From Cephalothrix spiralis (Eukaryota > Nemertea > Palaeonemertea > Archinemertea > Cephalotrichidae), in the NCBI GenBank assembly GCA_032353305.1, contig JAUCNG010365484.1:1-11822 (forward strand): a stretch of DNA of 11,822 nucleotides. The letters run 5' to 3'. The position numbers were made by a program, and so were the translations under genes. A model generated the notes under the pieces. That model made no database searches, was not told where the DNA came from, and worked only from the letters and a program-made list of their open reading frames with translations. Shown here in pieces: positions 1-9,800 of this stretch; positions within the stretch are counted from its first letter, which is position 1, and every line of letters starts with the position of its first letter.

Positions 1-164
1 TTTTGAATATGATTTTAGTCATGTTTATTTGTCGTCTTTGTTGACAGGTGTTATATTAAAAGTATAACAATCATATGATAAAAACCAACAAGTATTTTGC
101 TAATAACGCATATTAGGTTAATCTACCTCAATAATATTAATCTAAATCCGAGATTATGCACTAG

Positions 165-500
165 TCAACTCAACTCAACTTATTGGGAGGGCATCAGATG
201 ACTGGCTGCTCAAATAGACACATACGGTCCGCTTCATGAGCATTTACCCCTAGGCCTGTAGACCTATCCCGCACTCTAATTGATTTTCTATATACCGATT
301 AGCATTAGGGTTAACCCCAAAGGGAGGGACAGGGTCCCATTCTACGTATTTAACCTGACCGAGCCACCCAGGAGGCAGTGTACGCTGAAGAACTTGCCAA
401 TTGTTCTTTCCTTAAAAGTAGTGTCGAGCCCGGGTCTCGAACCCGGGACCTCCGGATTCAAAGACCGACTCTCTATCACTTTGCCACCGAGGCGCAGTCT
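165..500 (-). mobile_element. SINE-like element with tRNA-derived head, copy 1
   Basis: On the minus strand, the head carries an A box (TGGCAAAGTGATAGAG, 486-471) and a perfect B box (GGTTCGAGACC, 443-433) at tRNA-like spacing. Its T arm is well formed, but the acceptor stem does not pair. The body contains words shared with a second copy at 3198-3480: GACCGAGCCA.CCAG, GAGGGACAG.GTCC and GCATTTACCC as read on the plus strand. On the minus strand the element runs into a GTTGA tandem tail (166-180), as SINE 3' ends often do. Target-site duplications were not identified, so the exact ends are approximate. Confidence 0.72.
420..496 (-). pseudogene. tRNA-like head of the SINE-like element (not an intact tRNA)
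   Basis: The D-arm and T-arm segments are tRNA-like, with internal RNA polymerase III promoter boxes. The anticodon arm forms about four pairs, with a loop that could present UUG. The two halves of the acceptor stem (GCCTCGG and GCTCGAC) do not pair. This is therefore a tRNA-derived promoter rather than a working tRNA gene. Confidence 0.7.
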
Positions 501-808
501 ATGTATAAGTTTATGAATGAGAAGAAGTGGAGTATTATTATGACTGATTATAAATTACTGTTTTGAATATTTTTTGGAATAGTACTTGAAATCGTCAGTA
601 AATAAATCTATGATTTCCCCGATGAGAAGCAGTGATTCTTTATTATTGATACATGCAAAGTAGGTTTAATAGCCCTCGAACTGTAGACGATAAGATTTTG
701 CTAAACATTAGTTCTCCGGTAAAGTGAAAGATTTAATCTATAAAAGTAAAATAAAAAGGTTTTATTTTAATTTGATTTCTATTTATAGAAATATCACTTA
801 AAATTTAC

Positions 809-877
809 CCAGTAACATTAGAACTCCAAGAAGCGAAATTCCAGAATAAAGATATGGCAGATACACATTCCATACAT
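809..877 (-). CDS. LMBR1: LMBR1 coding exon 6 (PYLYSGISLLG, start of span 5)
   Basis: This 69-nt exon follows the acceptor TTTTTTTCTTTTCAG, completes an aspartate codon, and encodes VWNVYLPYLYSGISLLGVLM plus LL. It ends one base into the next codon at GTAAAT. It aligns with the family block D(L/F)WE(F/Y)YLPYLYSCIS. The next family block, around CTP(V/L)GL(S/A)R, is not encoded on the minus strand of bases 1-808, so the gene continues beyond the window. Confidence 0.93.
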
Positions 878-3800
878 CTGAAAAGAAAAAAAGGAATATG
901 AATTAAGATTTAAATTGCACTGTACTTCAATTAAACTTCAATAACTTTGATGGGGTAGGTTGTGCGGCAACTTCAGACACCTACCCCTAAATTTCCATTC
1001 CGGGTACATGGTACCCTCCCATTTGCCGTATGCGTTATCCGATTTCCCTGGTATACCCACCCCTTTTCTAAATGCATCATCAATGTTTCCTACGATAGAA
1101 GCTTTTTGGTACACACCCATTGTATCTCGATTTTGAAATTAAGACTCGTGTCAACATTGCGATTCTGATAGAGGCATCTAGTTGACACAAAACTATAACT
1201 TAAATTTCTGCGTTTATACATTTTCAAAAATACATGTACATGTATCTAGTTTTTGTTGTCTATTTTCTGTTTTACATGCATTAACCTTGTCCGGTATATA
1301 AAGCCGTGTGAACATTTGATATACCATCCTCACTTCGTGACTATAGTCTGCTATCGACATTCTAAAATCCCATGAAGTATGATATTGGACCCTGGGAACG
1401 ACTATGTAGATATACATTTGTACATGTATTCTAATATTTCTTCCAATAAATAGAAAATTGCGTTAGTCCAAAATTTGGACAAACAATTTTGTTTTTACAT
1501 GAAACTTGACCTAACGGTTATGACATACGAGTGGATTATAGAAGATTATACCTATTTGAAGTATACTGTGAAAAGTAATTACACCGTGTATATCTGCAAT
1601 ATTATATATCGACAGAAAAATATTCTGTACAATATAAATTTCTATTCTAGCATTAAGTTATAAACGCAGGGTTCCATTTTTTAACCCTTTAGAATCCCAT
1701 GACCATTGAGCAAGCGCAAGATCACGAACATAATTTGTGATAAAGTATCTTTCACGACAAATTAGTTGTGACAAGTTTTTCGCAAAAAATAACTTGTTGG
1801 CGAGTTTTTTCGGCAAGCATATCAAGAATATTTTTTCCGACTTCCTCATAAAATTTGAAAACCCCCGACTTGACCCTTTTCCCGTTGAGTAGAATCTTTA
1901 AACGTTATGAACTCGCCTACCTATACCTAAACTTGAATTTATGCTTGCCGAAAAAACTCGCCATTGCACGCACATTGCATGCATACTGACCAAATATTTT
2001 GACGGAAAATGCCGATTCGAAAAATGGGGAAAAAGTTCCCCCTTATCTTTTAGTTATTTAGACATTTTAGAAATACAGAATTATTATTTAGAATAAATAC
2101 AGTTTTTGCGAAGTATATATTTCATGCTCCAAATTCACTCTGTCCTCAACAAAAATCCGGTGTACCCTGTCCTTCATAGTGCAGTACTTAATACTACAGT
2201 ATATGAACTGCAAAGTACTGAATTCGATTATCAAACTATGACCCATCTATGTACATGTATTAGCATGAAACATCAAACATGTAAATATCTGTTATTATCA
2301 ATATAAATGTAATTCTATTTGTCCCAGACTTATTGATTCTTCAAATGAATCCATAAACGATATTTACATAATTGAGAAGTTATGTAGATTTTAGAGTGCC
2401 CGATCTTTGGTCAATCTACATGTATGGCATAATAATCAGTGTCCAAGGTGATCAAGGGTTATATATAATTTTACATGTACAATTTCTTGATATATCGTCG
2501 CTTGAGAATTACAACACTTTATCTGCATAATTGGAACCCGGACCTTTAAGCTAAGATATATCCAAAGGCGAAAGATAGCTCCAAATCAAAACCTTCACTA
2601 AGTCACAAAATTGATTCTAGTCGTGAAATTCTATCATCAGCAAATGGAAAACCGGTGTTTTTCAAAAATACAGATGAAGGTTGTAATTATTCTCAAGCGA
2701 CGATATGTTGGTCAGTCATGTTATCAGTATCATATGCACGAGTCGCAGAGTTAGACACCGCCAGATGTCGATCGATGTCAGCGTGTATTGGAATACGACT
2801 TGCGTCTATTAACGTCGGTGTCCCGTTCTGTCAGACCACAATTTAATACAAATACCCAGGCGATGACATCGCACGTGGCATGGTCACTAGGCAACATGTG
2901 ACAGACCATAGATCGCTATGCCCTGAGTGTGTTGAGAAAGTACAGATTGTGATAATTCATTACGAAGTCTAAAATACGTCATTGTATAGTTTTCTCGCGA
3001 TTAGATTTGCTCCATAGCCAAAGCTTTCTGATGACAAAAAACTGGAGTGACGTAAATCAGAGGTCAGTTGGATGCGAAGAACCTAGTCAGTAGTCAACTG
3101 TCCTAAGAGTATGAAGATGGTTGTTGAGGTCACTAAATGTGTGAAGTGCCGGGAAATAATGTACTTTAGTACTCTTCCCCCACACTTCTTCTTCACTTCA
3201 TAGGACGGGCGTCATATCATTTCTCGAATGGACACAATGGTCTGCTTGCCAAGCATTTACCCACATCCCTAACAAATTTGCTATATACATGGTACCTATT
3301 AGAGTCGGATTTACCCTGAATAGAGGGACAGCGTCCTAATTCACGTTACCACGTATTTATACTGACCGAGCCATCCAGCATCAGGCTTGTGTTTGAGCCC
3401 TTGAAGAGCGTCAAACCTCCGTAATTGTAGACCAGTGCACCATCACGCCACAACTCTGGATAACCAGTGGTCACCAGTGCAAATTGGTGACCAAAGGAAG
3501 ACAACAAATACGTCAATAGTTCGATGTCTTTAGATGACCAAGATCCAGAGGACACCTTTAAAATGTATTCTAAATATATACAATCGATATCAATTAGCTC
3601 CATCATAGAGATCGAAAAATTCAATCAATATTCCGAATTGAGAAAATAGAACTAATCAATCAACTATTATTTACAGAGTGTAACCAACATAAATATAGGG
3701 TGTAGTTATTACGTAGCTGATGGTTATGATCAATCAAGACAATGTAGCTTATCAATAAGGACAATTAAGTGAGTGGTAGACCGAATTCATTCGCCCACAT

Positions 3801-6800
3801 AACGGTCTGCTTCAGGTCCGATCATAAATAAGATTCCAATAATTTTCGTCTAGAAAACGTAAAGGTTGGAAGATGATATCTATATTTGCTAAGGACAATG
3901 ACCCTCCTCTTGAAGTCCACATCTTAATCTAAGAGATGATGTGATTAGGAACATGATAATTTTAGGTCCATATTCCCGAAAATAATCTGACTAGAATTGA
4001 ATTGTCCGCCCGGTAGAGGCACTGTATCGAAATCAACTGAAAACCGAACTTTTATTTTCTCTCATTGGCCGTATTCGAACCATGTCGACCAACCTCTTGG
4101 TTTTACTCAATTAGGTAGAAACCGATAAAGGTTCATATACAAGATCTCAATCAAAGTCTTTTTGAAACGCGTAAAAGATTTCGAATTCCCAGCCTTAATC
4201 CTATACTAAATCGAGAGAATGCTATTTTTCATCACTCTTATAAATTAAACTTGTCAATATTCCCAGTGCATAAAATTTTTTATCAATTATTATGTGAATA
4301 GTGAATTGAATAAGCAGCTTAAAATAATGAAGAAAAAAGTCCGTTAATTTGTACACAGGTTATTAATGGAACTTTTGGCGTCCAAGTTTTGCTTCTGAGG
4401 CCCCAAAGTGAGCCCTACCCTTTTGAAAATATAAACTTGAACCTAGAATTTCCACATGATTTCCAAAAATATAAGGGTTTAAGCCCGCACTTCCGAGATT
4501 TTCGCGGGGGGAAGCCGAATGTTGGACGCCAAAAGTTCCATAAACCTGTGTTATCAGATTTACTGATGAACTTTTTGGTCCTTTGGAAATATTGAAGTAG
4601 CATACTTGATCATACTCGCTGTTGAACATATTTGCATCACGTATAGCTTGGAACGGTATGAATTATAGACAATGCAAAGCATGTACTGGTACTGCATTAT
4701 AATAAGATCGATAATATTGGCCTTACAAATAGCAAAGGAAGTTAGGCCTACAAGCTTAGGTCTTGTAAAAAAGCAGTATTTGCTAATAAATCTCATAATA
4801 TAAAGTTTCCAGGGTTCAGACTATTCGATATGATATCGACCGATTAACATTTATGATAAGCGAAATTTTGATAAAGGAGGATTGTCTTGATTCTAGTTGA
4901 TTTGAAAGCAAATAAAGAAAAAAATGAAAATACACTCAACCCTCTAAGATCTGTGTATCACAACCTTAAAAACAGTGAGAAATGATAGTTAAAAAGCTGA
5001 TATAGATAACAAGTTTCTTAGTTAACTGACATTGATATAAACAAACGTAGATCAACGGGATGTAAGATACTTACCAAATAATGTTTGTTTACTGAATTTA
5101 TCGTCGTCTAGCATTGCTGAAGCAACCCAAGCTAAACCAAATACTAAGATCCCTAACAATATTAAAACGACGGAAGTTTCATATACTCTGGCCATTATGC
5201 CCTAAAAAGAAAAAATAAATATAGAATTAAAACAAAATTATGTTATCGATACACACAGGTTTATGAAATTTTTGGTACCCCTGTGTTCGCTCCGGCCCCC
5301 ACGAAAATCTCGGAAGTGCGGGCCTAAACCTCACAAACAATTTTATTTTGAAAGCTGGTATTAAAATCTAGTGTCAAGTTTATATTTTGGAAAGGGGACC
5401 AAGAAAATTATTTTGTCCCTGCCCCAAACCCATCGCATTAAGACTATAATTGCCCCTTTTGGGGCCCTTCGAAAAATTTGAAAATTGGGTCTCAAATTGG
5501 GTCGGACAAAAACTTGAACCAAAATTTTTCAACACTTTCAGCAAATTAATGGGTTGGTGGGTTAAAGTGCGCACTTCCGCGATTTTTGGTGCCTCAAGTG
5601 GGTCCAGGTCAAAAAAGCGAATAATGTTACATAAAAAAATAAACCCTTAATATCTGTAAATGATTGTACTCCTGTGTTATTTTATCATAGAGTTTAACTT
5701 TTGAAACACAATCTTAACCTTCGAGCTTCTTCACGATGGCTTATCATAACGATTTAAAGAGGGAGAAAAAGTTTTATCAATGATCTTTGTAAATATAAGT
5801 ATGATATTAGTTTGGCTACAAGATTTAAAGAAATAATCAAAATTATTCTGCCATGTACCGATTATACCTTGGTTCCCTTCCCGATTATAGAGTTCAAAAT
5901 TATTATTTCGTATTTATTGGCAGTTAACAATTTTAAAACTGATGGTAATAAAACTAAATGCATTAGTACATTGTGTCTCAATATTATGGAAAACAGCCAG
6001 ATGACGTCATATTGTGACTTAATTATGAATATTTTAATAATTACATAAGATAGGCATTAGAGATCATGGTCGTCATTCCCGAATAAAACAGATTTGGTGC
6101 AAATCGGTTAATAACTAAGGGAGCTTCGATTCTCCCGCAGAACCTCTGGTTTCATTTTCCCTACCCTAAGTCCCATACTAAATCGAGAGAATGCTACTTT
6201 CAATCACTCTAAAATTTAACTGGAATATTTAATCAGTGCATTTCAATTTTTCATAATGTAGTAAATTTAACAAGAAAATTAAAAAATAAAAAGTCATAAA
6301 AAACAACATTTCCGAGAATCGCATTTTCGAGAAAGGACGTTCATTTGGCGAAATTTAACATTTTGGTACTTTAAATTTATATAGCTCAGTTGTTGTTAAA
6401 AAACAGATATACAGCGATATGATCATATCAAAATTAAGTAACAATATGACGTCATCTGGCTGTTTTCCATAATGTTGGGACACCCTGTACTGAACTGTTT
6501 CGACAGTATAGTTGATAATTACTAATTCAAGAACTACTTCAAAATCGATTGTTTTTTAATATAATTAGTACGATATTGTCCCCGGATAGAGAATTAAAAA
6601 GTACTAAAATATTCTGAGTATACTCAAAACAGTAATGATATACAAAATATTCGCATATAATACACTTCGATCTACTCATCTCTTATCGTCAAAACCTATG
6701 AAGTATTTGATAAATTTATGATTCATAGAGTATAATGACTTATAGTTTAGATCGACAACATCATAATTTAATGACGACTTTTATATCATCAAAATACATG

Positions 6801-9800
6801 TGTATATTAGAAGGAAAATGTCCTTTTAACCGAAAACCCCTTTTCGATACCCCTTGCGAAATCTCTAAATTCTCATATCGACACCTTATTTCATGAAAAA
6901 TTAGGGAGTGGGGATACATAGACTTTTATGTTTATAGGTTGTTGGGTCTGTTTCTCAAACCCAGGGTCCGGGAAATATATTCAGTGACAGGGGAGGGCCG
7001 GGTCATGGAAAATAAAATCTAGTAGCAAATTTTTGTTTTCGAAAAAATCAGGGCTGCAGAAAATTTGAACCGCGTGCAAAAAAAAGGGGGTGGGTGGTCA
7101 AAGAATTCATGGAAAAAATTGGCATACGTGTATTGACGGTAACCATGACCAAACATTTTAAGGCCCAAAGCTACAGTTTCGGTTTCGTATTCCCACAATA
7201 CAAATTCAATCAAATTAAAAAAATTGTAAAATATCGAAACTGTTTAATTCATACCAGTTGTAGAATAATTAATCTAAATCAGCCCTTAAACGCCACAGGT
7301 AATGGATTTTAAATGCAGTATATTTTAGTTGGCCACTAAAAGTAGACCCAAACTGTAGCGTTGGCCCTTAAGAGGGATCTCCCCGGAATCGGCACGCCTC
7401 GATCCAGGTCGAATCCGGTAAAATATCTATGGCATTCTATGCAGGATTCAGGCCGGGATCCAGTTTTCCGGATCAGCTCCTCGATATTTTGTTCAAATGT
7501 TTCAGGACAGCCTTTTTATAGCGTTTCGATCTGTACTTCCGAGATTTTCGCTGAGGGGAGAAAGAGGGTTTAGTCCGAGTTCTTTTTAATTAACTAATGA
7601 TAAAGTTCAGTGAAATATCAAACCTTTTTTGACCCGGCAAATCCTTCTGATTCGGTAAACAGGTACGCAAACGGCATTAGTATAAAAAGAGCTAAATTTG
7701 AGAACAGGAACACGTGATTCCATAGCCCTGAAAAAGAAAGAAAATTGTCGTAAGCGAGTGTAACAATTATTCAGACCTCAGAATCACACCCTGTTAAATC
7801 TTTGACTTTTAGTACTTGGTCAAAAAATCAGTTTTTCTGAAATTTTTGTTAAACCGCAGATTTTAATTAATATTTCATAAAAAGTCAAACATTTAACATT
7901 TCTTCTCAGAATCTGGACTAGCTATGGTCGGGTGGGGTGGAGTCCCGCGTCTCCCTGGGTCCCCGGCCACCCTGATCTGATCGAAAAAAACTATAAAAAC
8001 TATAATATACTGCCCTAGACTGACCCATATCTCCAACATAAAGCAGAAAACATTAAAATATTTGCCAAATCTTCTACAAGTAGTACATAAACCAAAACAG
8101 GACAGGTAACTATAAAGTAGGTCTACGTTGTCATTTTTTCCGGTCTAGTCTTGTGGACAAATGTCATTATTTGGTTAACCATGTTTTGGAGTCTCGGATT
8201 ATATGATTAGGTTCACTAACCTCTTTCATGTTTACCAATTCTGTAAATATATTCTACATGACATATCCTAATCTTACCGAGATCTTTGTGGGAAATGACA
8301 GAATTCGTGACCAAATAAATCAAGAAAATCCTCTATGGGATACAAGGCTATATGGCAGATAATAAGCAATTATTATAATAATTGCGTAATATATTTTATA
8401 AGATCCTCTAAGATACAAAGACTGAATTCCTTTCATAAGAAATTTATACGTTATAAGGAACATTAATTACTCGGAACTGAAACGCGGAATCGTCCCCTTG
8501 CTGACTTGATTATAGATCATTATAATACAAGGCCATAAGGACAATAAAAAAGCCATTCTATATTTTTAAAATCTCCAAAAAAAATATTAAAAAACAACAA
8601 CAAAACAAATAATCACTAAAAATATTCTCCAAATTCATTGTTTGGAGGATATTTTAAATCCTTTTCGGGGATTATCATTTGAGATTTTAAAATCATCAAG
8701 ATTTTATTTGACATCATGAGATTTTTTGTTGATATTTTTTAGAGATTTTTTTAATATAACAATGGCATATTTTGTTTTGTTTTTAGGGCCTTGTATGTAT
8801 AATGATCAATAATCAGGTGGTCTGCGAGGAGTGGATTCTGTGTTTCAGACTGCTACATATTCCCCTGTGAGTTTCAGTCTTACCCGAGAAATCGCTGCTT
8901 AGACAGAATAAGTTCAGTTCCCTTATTTTACTTTTTGACTTTATCGAGAAAAAGAAATTTGAAACTTGGCTAAGCCATGTTCCTTTGGCATGGAAAATAT
9001 TGCTCAGCTTAAAGTTCACTGTAAATATATTATTCTACGTTCTACAAGTACAAATTGTCACAATTTAAAAGAAGGGGGGCTGAATCTACCCTCTAAAGTA
9101 GCCCTGCCTTTTTGGATTGTCTGCCATATCGAAACATAGTGATTGTCATTTTTTGAAATATAAGGGCTTCATTATAAAGTACGCAAAATGGGTGATTCAA
9201 ATATTTAAGACCAATAGAGAACATCATCTCTAGTTGACAGTAACATCAACAAATGAATCTACCCACTGCTGAGGAAATTTAGAAATTACTTACCATGAAT
9301 TAATGATGTGTTTAACCATTGCATGTAATAGCTCTTGGGGTAAATTATTAATACTTCGTTACTGATGATCGAGATGGGTAATAAGAGAGCTGCCGCCATT
9401 GAGATCGCTAGAGTAAATGTGCACAGCCAAAGTCTGAAAGAAATACACAAATATTAATTATTACTACACATATATTAATCCAATATATGAGCTTTTTATC
9501 TATTTTACTGACTAAAATCTTGTATCAGTACCCCACAGGTCGCAGATTCATTACACGTACGGTTTTACCACTGGAAAACTGTACAAGTATGTTTCTCACT
9601 CGTCCATATTAATTGATCTTATTAGCGCGGATGAATTTATATCTCCTATTCTGTCACTTAATGCTTGTGTTGGATCAATACGTAAATCACAAATCGACAT
9701 TGAACTTGCCAAATACTATTTGCTCATAATTTAATATATTAAATGATTTAAAAGACATTATTAAATGAGATGATAAAGACTAGATATAATCGATTTTATC

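Larger units (their letters stand above)
1..808 (-). other. Start of LMBR1 intron 6 (continues past base 1)
   Basis: Begins with the donor GTAAAT at 808. No further exon is visible on the minus strand. The main content is the SINE-like element at about 165-500. The remainder (500-800) is AT-rich without assignable structure. Confidence 0.8.
878..5074 (-). other. LMBR1 intron 5 (4197 bp, phase 1)
   Basis: GTAAGT to TTTCAG; the largest intron here. It holds the MITE at 4354-4550, a decayed relative of the mariner MITE (3965-4290), a SINE-like copy (3198-3480), the inverted repeat 1798-1963, and the five TACATGTA sites (1231-2479). The GC-richer part at about 2700-2950 has several short inverted words but no recognisable exon. 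The stretches 2500-2700 and 4560-5070 show nothing assignable. Confidence 0.87.
5202..7623 (-). other. LMBR1 intron 4 (2422 bp, phase 0)
   Basis: Weak GTTTGA donor, good CTTTTTAG acceptor. It contains the mariner-type MITE at 5969-6487 and three stretches of a GC-richer mobile repeat (5253-5677, 6950-7100 and 7530-7570). The stretch 6490-6890 is plain AT-rich sequence. The stretch 7361-7530 is GC-richer, with GATCC-containing inverted words, and is otherwise unassigned. Confidence 0.87.
7728..9293 (-). other. LMBR1 intron 3 (1566 bp, phase 1)
   Basis: GTAAGT to TTTCAG. It contains the foldback element at 8505-8817, the small inverted-repeat element at 7786-7904, a 20-bp palindrome at 8366-8385, and a short GC-rich patch at 7925-7975. 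The stretch 8818-9293 shows no clear structure. Confidence 0.88.

Noticed and set aside
420-496. Functional tRNA gene
   Set aside because: The internal promoter boxes are good, but the acceptor stem halves do not pair, and a related repeat body follows.
1-808. A seventh LMBR1 exon
   Set aside because: No minus-strand frame encodes the expected TP.GL.R block, and the only GTAAA-type donor there lies inside the SINE-like repeat.
2655-2846. Possible plus-strand exon in the GC-richer part of intron 5
   Set aside because: The 63-residue translation matches no known family and has no convincing pair of splice sites.
3346-3624. Open frame of 92 codons on the minus strand
   Set aside because: It runs through the SINE-like repeat, so the open frame is a by-product of the repeat.
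4363-5650. Several 62-88 codon frames on both strands
   Set aside because: All fall on the MITE copies; overlapping frames on both strands reflect repeat composition, not coding.
8150-8310. Possible further foldback element (CTCGGATTATATGATTAGG against CCTAATCTTACCGAG)
   Set aside because: Matching words are short and interrupted; too weak to annotate beside the clear 8505-8817 element.
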